NCBI RefSeq assembly: GCF_947500075.1
Contig: NZ_CANMQS010000005.1
Location: 248,001 to 312,000, forward strand
DNA: 64,000 nt
Reading direction: 5' to 3'
DNA from: an uncultured Sulfitobacter sp.
GTDB taxonomy: Bacteria > Pseudomonadota > Alphaproteobacteria > Rhodobacterales > Rhodobacteraceae
Made by a program: the position numbers and the translations under genes. Below the pieces are notes generated by a model, which did not search any database, had not been told where the DNA came from, and saw only the letters and a program-made list of their open reading frames with translations. Positions 16,280 to 24,461 of this stretch are shown here, in pieces; position 1 is the stretch's first letter, and each line of letters starts with the position of its first letter.

Positions 16280-17852
16280 TACGGTCTACGGCTTTGAAAA
16301 ACATCTGGACGGTTGGCTGTCTGATCTTGCTGGCCCCGCGCCAAAGGGGCTACAGAAATGGCGACCACACTTCATTGCACAAGCTGTAATCCTGTTTGCC
16401 CTTCTGGCTGCGGCCATGGTGTTCCTGCCCAACACCTTCTTTCATCCCGACTTGATGTTCATCACGTTCTCGCTGGGCGCATTGGGCTTCTGGCGCTTTG
16501 GCTGGTGGTTCACCCATGCAGTCCGAGCCGAGATTTTCGCCCGCGCTGTCTTTCCCAAGATGCGCCGCGAGGCCGATGCGGTCTGGCGAGCGGGCTGGCG
16601 TCCGGGGCGTTTGCACATCCAGATGACCACCTATTATGAAGAACCTGCCATCACCCGGCGGGTGATCGGCTCCATCCTTGGGCAGATCCGGCGCGAAGGC
16701 ATTCCGACCACGCTGTGGATTGGGACAGGGTCGTCTTATGACGAGGAGATCATTACCGAATTCGTGCGCACCCATGGCGCGGATGTGGACGCGGATCTGG
16801 TGTTTTTGCGCCAGAACCAACCCGGCAAACGCATGGCCATTGGGATGATCCTGCGTGCGATGAACCGCGCAGGCGTGCGGCCGGATGATCTGGTGATCTT
16901 TATGGATGGCGATGCGGTTTACGGCATCGACGTGCTGGAAAAAACCTGTTCGATGTTTGGCGCAGATCCAGATCTGCATGCGCTAACCACCAATGAAGAG
17001 GTCATCTGCTATGGCCCTGATTGGATCCAAAGCTGGCTGTCCATGCGGTTCGCCCAGCGGCGGTTGGCGATGCAAAGCCACGCTTTGTCCAAGCGGGTGC
17101 TGACGCTAACCGGGCGCATGTCCGTCTTCCGAGCGCGTTTTATCACCGATGAGAAGTTCATCCGCACCATTGAAGCCGACCATCTGGATCACTGGCTCTG
17201 GGGGCGGTTCCGATTTCTGTCCGGCGATGACAAAAGCACCTGGTATTACCTTTTGTCCAAACGCGCCAAGATGACCTACGTGCCAGATGCCTGCGTCTAT
17301 ACGATTGAGCAGATCGAAGGCTCTGGCACGGGCCGGATGGTACAGAACTTCCGCCGCTGGTCTGGTAACATGCTGCGCAACGGATCGCGCGCCATCGCGC
17401 TTGGCCCTCGGGTCGCTGTTCCTTTCATTTGGTGGTGTTTGGTCGATCAGCGCATTGCGATGTGGACCATGCTGGTCAGCCCGACACTGGCCGTGCTGTC
17501 GGTCTTTGTAGCTCCGATCTATCTGCTGAATTGCCTGATCTGGATCGTGCTCAGCCGATTGATCCTGTGCCTGTTTCTGTTCCGCTATGCCCGAAAGCCG
17601 GACATGACATGGCCGTTCATTCTGTATTTCAACCAGATCATCAACGCGAGCGTGAAGGTCTATATGATCTTTCACCTGAGCAAGCAGAAATGGTCCAACC
17701 GGGGCAATCAAAGCGCGGGGGGCGGCACTGCGTTGATTGACCGGGTAAAAAACGCGGTGGCCCTGTCGCAGATGATCACTACGGTTGTGGCCTTTGTCAC
17801 CGGCTTGGCTGTCTACATCGGTGTGCTGCATCTGCCTGCACCTCTTTTCTGA
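16266..17852 (+). CDS. alg8: Alg8-like polymannuronate synthase (GT2)
   Basis: A 528-residue processive family 2 glycosyltransferase with N-terminal and C-terminal membrane helices. Visible signatures are the DGD metal-binding motif at Asp214-Asp216 (FMDGDAVYG), an EADHLDHW acceptor motif and QNFRRW in place of QxxRW. The whole sequence pattern (TTYYEEP, GTGSSYDEE) fits Alg8 better than cellulose or hyaluronan synthases. It should polymerise GDP-mannuronate and pass the chain out through the inner membrane. ATG 16266 lies inside the 3' end of alg44; the upstream start at 16254 is less likely. Confidence 0.88.
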   Translation: MKAPDTVYGFEKHLDGWLSDLAGPAPKGLQKWRPHFIAQAVILFALLAAAMVFLPNTFFHPDLMFITFSLGALGFWRFGWWFTHAVRAEIFARAVFPKMRREADAVWRAGWRPGRLHIQMTTYYEEPAITRRVIGSILGQIRREGIPTTLWIGTGSSYDEEIITEFVRTHGADVDADLVFLRQNQPGKRMAIGMILRAMNRAGVRPDDLVIFMDGDAVYGIDVLEKTCSMFGADPDLHALTTNEEVICYGPDWIQSWLSMRFAQRRLAMQSHALSKRVLTLTGRMSVFRARFITDEKFIRTIEADHLDHWLWGRFRFLSGDDKSTWYYLLSKRAKMTYVPDACVYTIEQIEGSGTGRMVQNFRRWSGNMLRNGSRAIALGPRVAVPFIWWCLVDQRIAMWTMLVSPTLAVLSVFVAPIYLLNCLIWIVLSRLILCLFLFRYARKPDMTWPFILYFNQIINASVKVYMIFHLSKQKWSNRGNQSAGGGTALIDRVKNAVALSQMITTVVAFVTGLAVYIGVLHLPAPLF

Positions 17853-17893
17853 TATTCACTCGAAAACAGCATCTTATGAGGTTTTCGCCCATC

Positions 17894-17909
17894 CTATCCT
17901 TCCGGATAG
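17894..17909. promoter_or_regulatory. Palindromic operator 4, before algA
   Basis: CTATCC-TTCC-GGATAG is a perfect inverted repeat, followed by CCCCGCT exactly as at operator 1. It ends 130 bp before the algA ATG in a 187-bp gap between alg8 and algA. It is one of the five locus palindromes. Confidence 0.72.
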
Positions 17910-18039
17910 CCCCGCTCTGCGGATGCGCGATCTTCTGTCCTTGCGAGGCCGCGCAATTGAATCGGGCAGGGCGTACCACACTCCCATCAAGCGGGATTGG
18001 CCCGCGCTCTCTAAGTGTGTGAGTAAGAGGAGACGAACA

Positions 18040-19467
18040 ATGATTTACCCAGTTATCCTATGCGGTGGGAGCGGCAGCCGGTTGTGGCCACTGTCGCGCA
18101 AAAGCTACCCAAAGCAGTTTGTGGCTTTGGACGCTGACCGCAGCCTGTTTCAACAAACCGTTGCGCGTGTTCAGCACGCAAACTTTGGCAAGCCGGTGAT
18201 CGTCACCAATGCGGATTACCGCTTTATCGTGGCCGAACAATTGGGCGCTGAGGGCGTCGAGGGCGCGCGCATCATGATCGAACCCGAAGGTCGGAACACC
18301 GCGCCTGCCGTTCTGGTCGCGGCCCTGAGCCTGCAGCAGGAGCCGGACGCGATGATGCTGGTCATGCCATCAGATCATGCGATTGACGACACCGAAGCTT
18401 TCCTTGCCGCCGTTGCCACCGGCCAGCAGGCTGCGCAGGCGGGTGATCTGGTGACCTTTGGCATCACACCGACCCGCGCCGAAACGGGATATGGCTATCT
18501 CGAAACCGAAGTTAAGGTGGTGGCGCAGACAGATGGCGTGGTGCCGCTCAAAGCCTTCGTTGAAAAGCCAAACGCCGATCTGGCCTCTGTCTTTGCCCAG
18601 TCAGGTCACCATCTATGGAACGCAGGCATCTTCATGTTCCGCGTCAAGGACATCATCGCCGCATTTGAGGCCCATTGCCCAGGTCTGATGATGCCCTGTC
18701 GCCGTGCAGTTGATGGCGCACGCCACGATCTCGATTTCATCCGTCTCGATGAAACACCGTATCAGACGGCCCAGGACATCTCGATTGATTTTGCGGTGAT
18801 GGAAAACAGCAGAAACCTCAGCGTCGTGCCGCTGGCCTGCGGCTGGTCTGACATGGGCAGCTGGTCTTCGGTCTGGGAGCGGGGCGAGGCGGACGCGCAT
18901 GGCGTTGTTCAGACTGGAAACACCACGGCGATCGGGTGTGAAAACACGTTGCTGCGGTCTGACAGTGATGGTGTTGAACTGGTGGGTATTGGGCTGAACG
19001 GGATCAGCGCGATTGCGATGGGGGATGCGGTGCTCGTGGCGGATATGTCCTGCAGTGAGACGGTCAAAACTGCGGTGAAAACCCTCAAGGCGCGAGAGGT
19101 CAAACAGGCCGAGCAGTTCCCCAAAGATCACCGCCCGTGGGGGCATTTCGAAACGCTCTCTCTGGGCAAACGGTTTCAGGTAAAACAGATCGTGGTCCAC
19201 CCCGGCGCGGCCCTGTCCCTGCAAAGCCACGTGCACCGCTCAGAGCATTGGGTCGTGGTGGCGGGTTCGGCCAGTGTGACTGTGGGCGAAGACGTGAAAC
19301 TCTTGGGGGAGAACCAGTCTGTCTACATTCCCCTTGGTGAAATCCACCGTTTGGAAAATCCGGGCAAAGTGCCACTGCATCTCATTGAAGTGCAGACCGG
19401 CGCGTACCTCGGGGAAGACGATATCGTGCGCTACGAAGACATCTACGCGCGCGATGAAGCTGCATAA
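18040..19467 (+). CDS. algA: AlgA: mannose-1-P guanylyltransferase / mannose-6-P isomerase
   Basis: A 475-residue bifunctional enzyme. The N-terminal nucleotidyltransferase has the GGSGSRLWPLSRKSYPKQ signature and a FVEKPN motif, and the C-terminal type II phosphomannose isomerase cupin contains QSHVHRSEHWVVV and IPLGEIHRLENPG. It supplies mannose-1-phosphate and GDP-mannose for the polymer. The start at 18040 is chosen because AAGAGGAG lies just upstream and homologues begin with MIYPVILCGGSG; the longer upstream reading frame has no support. A terminator follows, so algA is probably its own unit under operator 4. Confidence 0.93.
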   Translation: MIYPVILCGGSGSRLWPLSRKSYPKQFVALDADRSLFQQTVARVQHANFGKPVIVTNADYRFIVAEQLGAEGVEGARIMIEPEGRNTAPAVLVAALSLQQEPDAMMLVMPSDHAIDDTEAFLAAVATGQQAAQAGDLVTFGITPTRAETGYGYLETEVKVVAQTDGVVPLKAFVEKPNADLASVFAQSGHHLWNAGIFMFRVKDIIAAFEAHCPGLMMPCRRAVDGARHDLDFIRLDETPYQTAQDISIDFAVMENSRNLSVVPLACGWSDMGSWSSVWERGEADAHGVVQTGNTTAIGCENTLLRSDSDGVELVGIGLNGISAIAMGDAVLVADMSCSETVKTAVKTLKAREVKQAEQFPKDHRPWGHFETLSLGKRFQVKQIVVHPGAALSLQSHVHRSEHWVVVAGSASVTVGEDVKLLGENQSVYIPLGEIHRLENPGKVPLHLIEVQTGAYLGEDDIVRYEDIYARDEAA

Positions 19468-19500
19468 ACCAAAAACAATAAGCACTCTCACACCACCTCA

Positions 19501-19531
19501 AACGGCGTCCCCCCCGGCGCCGTTTTTTTTT
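19501..19531 (+). terminator. Rho-independent terminator after algA
   Basis: The stem AACGGCG (19501-19507) pairs with CGCCGTT (19518-19524) across a C-rich loop and runs into a tract of nine T. It lies 33 bp after the algA stop and separates algA from algD. Confidence 0.88.
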
Positions 19532-19557
19532 GTCTCCGATCAATTCTTTTTGGGCCG

Positions 19558-19573
19558 CTATCCCAAAGCATAG
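19558..19573. promoter_or_regulatory. Palindromic operator 5, before algD
   Basis: CTATCC-CAAA-GCATAG has one mismatch between its arms, and a CATACCC element follows 6 bases later. It starts 26 bp after the algA terminator and ends 99 bp before algD, so it sits in the algD promoter region. An AT-rich stretch (19609-19629) that could hold the -10 region lies between the site and the gene. Confidence 0.65.
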
Positions 19574-19672
19574 GCGGGGCATACCCAAGATGCTTCAAGT
19601 AGTCTTTGGCGAAATATATTTATATAAAACAGGTGGATACGGTGTCTTCAGAGATTGATTAGGAGACTGTAA

Positions 19673-21073
19673 ATGTTTGATATCCACCCCCAATACGCCG
19701 CCCTTGCCACCGCAGTACCTTTGCGGGTGATCCAAGAGAAACCCTCCATCTCTGTTGTCGGGCTGGGCTATGTCGGCGCGGTGTCCACGGCTTGTTTGTC
19801 CAGCCTGGGACATCGCGTCATCGGGGTAGATATTGATCCCGCGAAGGTCGCCTGTATCGGGGAGGGGCGCTCGCCCATCCATGAACAGGATCTCGAAGAG
19901 ATGCTGCAAGCGGGCGTCGCCGATGGCTTTGTCACGGCGTCAACGGATCTTGAGCAAGCGGTCGTGGACACCGATGTGACCTTCGTCTCCGTTGGCACCC
20001 CCACCAGCGCGGATGGCGGCTGTGATCATTCCTATATTGATGCAGCGGCACGCGCGATTGGGGCAGGGCTCCGGCGCAAGAACGCCTACCATGTGGTGGT
20101 GATGCGGTGCTCCATCCCGCCCGGGGTGACCATGGGGTTCATGGCCCCGATCATTGAAGAAGTCAGCGGCCTGAAACTGGGCGAGGACTTTGGTGTCTGT
20201 TTCAATCCTGAATTCCTGCGCGAAGGCGTGGCGATTGAAGACTTCTATGCGCCGCCCAAGACGGTTATTGGCGCCAATGATCAACGCAGTGCTGCCATCC
20301 TGACGCGCATCTTCGAAGCCGTTGATCCCACGCCCATCGTCACCTCCATTGAGACGGCTGAGATGGTCAAATACGTCGACAACATTTGGCACGCGACAAA
20401 AGTGTGTTTTGCCAATGAAGTGGGGCGTTTGTGCAAGCCATTGGGGGTCGACAGCCATGATGTGATGGATGTCTTTGTGCAAGACACCAAGCTCAACCTG
20501 TCACCCTATTACCTCAAACCCGGCTTTGCCTTTGGCGGCTCCTGCCTGCCCAAGGAAGTCCGTGCGGTGGCGCATATCGCCAAGGAACAAGGCGTCAGCC
20601 TGCCGCTGATCGAAAGCCTCACCACCTCCAATGAGACCCATGTCGAAGAGGCGATCCGCATGGTGCGGGCAACCGGAGCAAAGACCGTTGGCGTCTTTGG
20701 TCTGGCCTTCAAACCCGGCACGGATGATTTGCGCGAAAGCCCGATTCTGGAGGTGATTGCCGTCCTCAACGCAGAGGGCGTGAAGGTTGTGGTCCATGAT
20801 CCGGCCATCACCGCCCAGACCCCGCTGGAGGGGCAGCTGGCCTATGTGCGCCACGGCAGCAGCGGGCTGCAGGCTTTGGCCGCTGATCTGCCCGGCATGT
20901 TGCGGTCGACCCCTGCGGAAGTGGCCAAAGATGCGGAGGCGTTGATCGTGACGCACGCCAACCCGCTCTACCTACAGGCCATTGCCGATGCTGGCCCGGT
21001 GCCAGTGATCGATTTGGTGCGCATCCAAGATGATGCGGCGGCCGCCCCCAACATCAATGGCATCGGCTGGTAG
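19673..21073 (+). CDS. algD: AlgD: GDP-mannose 6-dehydrogenase
   Basis: The product has 466 residues. It starts with a short extension, then an NAD-binding Rossmann motif (VVGLGYVGAVSTACLSSLG), then the catalytic loop GGSCLPKEVRA with the nucleophile Cys291, and a C-terminal UDP/GDP-sugar dehydrogenase domain. The match to AlgD is better than to UDP-glucose dehydrogenases because of motifs such as KTVIGANDQRS and the FGGSCLPKEVRA context. It oxidises GDP-mannose to GDP-mannuronate, the committed step. The RTX gene follows 50 bp later and may share its transcript. Confidence 0.9.
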   Translation: MFDIHPQYAALATAVPLRVIQEKPSISVVGLGYVGAVSTACLSSLGHRVIGVDIDPAKVACIGEGRSPIHEQDLEEMLQAGVADGFVTASTDLEQAVVDTDVTFVSVGTPTSADGGCDHSYIDAAARAIGAGLRRKNAYHVVVMRCSIPPGVTMGFMAPIIEEVSGLKLGEDFGVCFNPEFLREGVAIEDFYAPPKTVIGANDQRSAAILTRIFEAVDPTPIVTSIETAEMVKYVDNIWHATKVCFANEVGRLCKPLGVDSHDVMDVFVQDTKLNLSPYYLKPGFAFGGSCLPKEVRAVAHIAKEQGVSLPLIESLTTSNETHVEEAIRMVRATGAKTVGVFGLAFKPGTDDLRESPILEVIAVLNAEGVKVVVHDPAITAQTPLEGQLAYVRHGSSGLQALAADLPGMLRSTPAEVAKDAEALIVTHANPLYLQAIADAGPVPVIDLVRIQDDAAAAPNINGIGW

Positions 21074-21123
21074 CCGGATGCCACAGCACTCCACCCCAAC
21101 CCTGTATTTGAAAGAGTAAACAC

Positions 21124-23829
21124 ATGCCTACATCTACACAAAACCCAACTGTGCTTGGCACAGATTTTGCCGACACGCTCACCGGCTCTGACGGTAGTGA
21201 CGCGATCTTTGGCCTGACCGGGGATGATACGATCACCTCCGGCGACGGTGATGACCGCACCTATGGTGACTTCTCGAATGAGAACTTGCTGGACGGCACA
21301 CAGAACGCCACCAGCTTTGCCCAATATGGTGAAACCGGCGCTTGGGCGATTGACGCGCAAGGCGACGGCCACACCAGCATGACCCAATCCATTGAGACGC
21401 TGGCCGGGGAGACCTATGGCATTAGCTTTGATCTGGCCGCGAACTACGGCGCGCAATCGGTCAGCGGCGCGGTAGAGGTGCTGTGGAACGGCGTTGTCAT
21501 CGACAGTTTTGACACCAACAGCGCTGAGTTCTCTGCCCATAGCGTGAATTTCACCGGCACCGGCGGCCCCGGCGCGCTGACCTTCCGGTCCATCGACAGC
21601 ACGGCGGATCAGGGGCCGGTCATCGATACCGATGGCCCGATTTATCACTACGACCAAGACATGCAGATCGGCGGCGCTGATGTGACCGTTAAGGCCTTCG
21701 CCGAAGGGCAGTCCAACATCTATCAGGTCATCAACGGCACCCTGCAGGTCTTTGACCCGGTGGAGGGCACCTATACCCAGGCGGGCAGCGACGCGACCGT
21801 GACTGTTAACGCCATTGGCTTCAATGTTGAAGACAACCTGATCTACGGTCTGGCCGTCTCCAATGGGGTCGACAGTCAGGGCAATGCCGTCAGCAGCAGC
21901 GATCTGGTCATGCTGGATGCTGCAGGCGACAGCTATCTGGTGGGCCATACGCCCTATCGCTCATGGACGGGTGACTTTGATGCAGATGGCAATCTCTGGG
22001 CGTTCCAGTCCAGCATGGATCAGATCACAATGATTGATGTCGATGCCGTGGACGCCAATGGCAATATGGCTACCCAGACGTTCAAGTTCCCCAAGTCGAT
22101 GATCACCGATCAGCTGTGGGATGTTGCTTACGACGCTGAAACGGAGTCCTTCTACGGCGTCACGCGGCCTTCCAGCGAAGGTGCGCCAAGCACGCTTTAC
22201 CAGATCGATGTTTCTGCGGTGCCGTCCGGCGGCGCGCCTGTGTTTGAGACCTTCACCGTGACCGGAACGCTGATCGACGGCGTGATGCAGGCCGGAGTGC
22301 CCGCCATCACTTTCGGCGCGGCAATCCATGACGCGGATGGCAACCTCTATGTAGCGGGTAACAGCGGCGATCATGACATGAATGACGCCACGGGAAGCGC
22401 GGGCGGTATCTACAAGGTTGTGCGCGATCCTGACGTGGGCACTGTGACGCTTGAGTTGATGGCCTCCAGCCCGCGCTCTTACTCCAATGATGGCACCGCC
22501 GATCCGCGCGCGATGGACCCCTTTACAGAGGTGGACACGTCAGCCTCCGTGCTGATCCGCAACCTTGGTGTGGTGCAGACTGCAGACGCCGACCGCAGCT
22601 ATGATGATGACATTGGCAACGGCGCAGGCGCGGATTTCGCGGACGGTGGCCTCGGGCAAGACACGCTGGCAGGACAAAGCGGCAATGACACGCTGATGGG
22701 CGGCAGCGGTGACGATGCGCTTTTCGGCGGCAACGCCAATCCAACCGGTCCCGTGGTGATCTACACATATGATGCCGACGGCAACCGCTACGATCCACTG
22801 GGCAATCTGATGCCCGAAGAGAACGACCGCCTTGAGGGTGGCGAAGGAAATGACAGTCTGCATGGCGGTTCAGGCCATGACTATCTTGACGGAGGCACAG
22901 GACATGACGATCTCAATGGCGGTTCGGGTTTTGACACGTTGGACGGTGGACAGGGCAATGATGTTCTGGCTTCTGGCGCTGGCGATGATGTTCTGTTTGG
23001 CGGGGACGGGGACGACCATCTTGTCGGCGGAACAGGCGATGATGACCTTGCAGGTGGAGATGGCGCAGACGCACTCCGCGGCGGCGAAGGGGCGGACCTT
23101 TTGCAAGGGGGGCAGGGCAACGATCTGCTGAACGGCGGGATCGGGGACGATACGCTGGAAGGCGGGACGGGCGACGACCTACTTGAAGGAAGCACCGGCA
23201 ATGACACGCTCACCGACCTTTTTGGGGAAAACACGCTTGATGGCGGGTCCGGGGACGATGTCCTGACCGGCGGGGCCGATGTGGATCAGCTGATTGGCGG
23301 ATCCGGGAACGACTGGCTGTCCGGCGGCGGCCAACGCGACATCCTCAAAGGCGGCACGGGGGATGACCACCTTCACGGCGGCGCGGACAAGGACAAGCTT
23401 TACGGCGGTGATGGGAATGACCTCATCGACGGTGGATCAGGCAGCGACTACATCAATGCGGGTCGGGGCGATGATACGATCATGGCGGGCGACGGCCGCG
23501 ACAAGATCCTGATGGGCACAGGCGCGGATGAGGTCTGGGGCGGGGCGGATACCGACTGGTTCGTGTTCCGAACGTCTGACGTGGATGGCACCACCGACAC
23601 GATCCGCGATTACACCCATTCCGGTGGTGAGAACGACCGTCTGGATCTGCGGGCCTTCGATGTGCTGAGCAACGGCGAGAGCCGCGAGACTTGGTTAGAG
23701 ATGCACGTCACCCAGAACGCGGATTTCAGCGTGCGGATTGATCTGGGAAACCACTGGATTGATCTGGACGACCATTCCGGCCTGCAATCACAGTTCTACT
23801 ATGACGTGCTGGATGGGATCGCCCTCTGA
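21124..23829 (+). CDS. Large RTX calcium-binding secreted protein
   Basis: A 901-residue acidic protein without a signal peptide. Order of parts: a short RTX block (about 12-50), a beta-rich jelly-roll-like domain (about 50-175), a propeller-like region with regularly spaced aspartates (about 175-480), more than a dozen GGxGxDxL nonapeptides (about 500-800), and a C-terminal ending typical of type I secretion substrates. It shows no epimerase or lyase active-site motif, so it is probably a matrix or adhesion protein that binds calcium and perhaps the polymer. It follows algD on the same strand and ends at a shared terminator with the response regulator. No type I transporter is encoded nearby. 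Confidence 0.75.
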   Translation: MPTSTQNPTVLGTDFADTLTGSDGSDAIFGLTGDDTITSGDGDDRTYGDFSNENLLDGTQNATSFAQYGETGAWAIDAQGDGHTSMTQSIETLAGETYGISFDLAANYGAQSVSGAVEVLWNGVVIDSFDTNSAEFSAHSVNFTGTGGPGALTFRSIDSTADQGPVIDTDGPIYHYDQDMQIGGADVTVKAFAEGQSNIYQVINGTLQVFDPVEGTYTQAGSDATVTVNAIGFNVEDNLIYGLAVSNGVDSQGNAVSSSDLVMLDAAGDSYLVGHTPYRSWTGDFDADGNLWAFQSSMDQITMIDVDAVDANGNMATQTFKFPKSMITDQLWDVAYDAETESFYGVTRPSSEGAPSTLYQIDVSAVPSGGAPVFETFTVTGTLIDGVMQAGVPAITFGAAIHDADGNLYVAGNSGDHDMNDATGSAGGIYKVVRDPDVGTVTLELMASSPRSYSNDGTADPRAMDPFTEVDTSASVLIRNLGVVQTADADRSYDDDIGNGAGADFADGGLGQDTLAGQSGNDTLMGGSGDDALFGGNANPTGPVVIYTYDADGNRYDPLGNLMPEENDRLEGGEGNDSLHGGSGHDYLDGGTGHDDLNGGSGFDTLDGGQGNDVLASGAGDDVLFGGDGDDHLVGGTGDDDLAGGDGADALRGGEGADLLQGGQGNDLLNGGIGDDTLEGGTGDDLLEGSTGNDTLTDLFGENTLDGGSGDDVLTGGADVDQLIGGSGNDWLSGGGQRDILKGGTGDDHLHGGADKDKLYGGDGNDLIDGGSGSDYINAGRGDDTIMAGDGRDKILMGTGADEVWGGADTDWFVFRTSDVDGTTDTIRDYTHSGGENDRLDLRAFDVLSNGESRETWLEMHVTQNADFSVRIDLGNHWIDLDDHSGLQSQFYYDVLDGIAL

Positions 23830-23840
23830 CCCTGCGCAGG

Positions 23841-23867
23841 GGCCGGTCAGAACAGACCGGCCTCTTT
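23841..23867. terminator. Bidirectional terminator between RTX gene and response regulator
   Basis: GGCCGGTC (23841-23848) and GACCGGCC (23855-23862) form a perfect 8-bp stem with a 6-base loop, followed by TCTTT. It lies between two convergent genes and covers the stop codon of the minus-strand gene. Confidence 0.7.
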
Positions 23868-24461
23868 CGCGATCATCGCCGCATGGGTGCGGTTCTTGGC
23901 GTCCAGCTTGCGACACAGCGTTTTGACATGCAGCTTGATCGTCACTTCCTGCAGGTCGATCTCGCGCGCGATCTCCTTGTTGGCCAAGCCACGGGTCAGG
24001 CAGGACAAGACCTGAAGCTCCCGGGCGGTCAGCAGCTCTTTCAACGGATGCGCCGTTTCTTCATCTTCCTTGGTCATAAAGTCGATTGGGGCGAACTGTT
24101 CACCCATGGCCATGAACTTGATGGCATTGACTAAAGACTTGGCGGCCATGGTTTTGGGCAGAAAGCCGCCCGCACCACGTTCCAACACTTCTTCGGCAAT
24201 CGCCTTATTGGCAGAGCCAGAGATCAGGGCGACAGGTCTGGGGCGCGTGGCCTCCAGAATTTTGTCCAGCCCTTCAAGCCCGTTCATACCCGGCATCTCG
24301 TAATCGAGAAGGACCAGATCAAAGGGATCATGGGCAACCAATGCCTTTTCAACGCTCATCAAGTCGGCGCATTGCACAACCTTGAAACTGCCGTCGCTTT
24401 CCAGAAACGCCGCGATGGTTTCGCGCACAAGTTCATGGTCGTCCGCTATCAGAATTCTCAC
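23847..24461 (-). CDS. LuxR/NarL-type response regulator
   Basis: A 204-residue two-domain regulator. The receiver has the acidic pocket (IADDHE), phosphoacceptor Asp53 (LLDYEMPGMNG) and Lys103 (GFLPKTM). A LuxR-type HTH covers about residues 143-204 (LTARELQVLSCLTRGLANKEIAREI). It is encoded opposite to the polysaccharide genes but at the end of the same locus, and no kinase gene accompanies it. The hybrid kinase at 12121 is the likely phosphate donor. LuxR-type regulators bind inverted repeats as dimers, so this protein is the first candidate for the five CTATNC-N4-GNATAG sites. That link is inferred. Confidence 0.87.
   Translation of the reverse strand: MRILIADDHELVRETIAAFLESDGSFKVVQCADLMSVEKALVAHDPFDLVLLDYEMPGMNGLEGLDKILEATRPRPVALISGSANKAIAEEVLERGAGGFLPKTMAAKSLVNAIKFMAMGEQFAPIDFMTKEDEETAHPLKELLTARELQVLSCLTRGLANKEIAREIDLQEVTIKLHVKTLCRKLDAKNRTHAAMIAKEAGLF

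Noticed and set aside
17785-18039. N-terminal extension of AlgA by 85 codons
   Set aside because: It has no homology-like features, covers the operator palindrome, and a good ribosome site precedes ATG 18040.
22620-23560. Regular short repeats as a CRISPR array
   Set aside because: They are in-frame RTX nonapeptide codons, with no constant repeat/spacer pattern.
21124-23829. RTX protein as an AlgE-type mannuronan C5-epimerase or an alginate lyase
   Set aside because: The front part lacks the epimerase catalytic beta-helix motifs and known lyase signatures; only the RTX blocks are shared.
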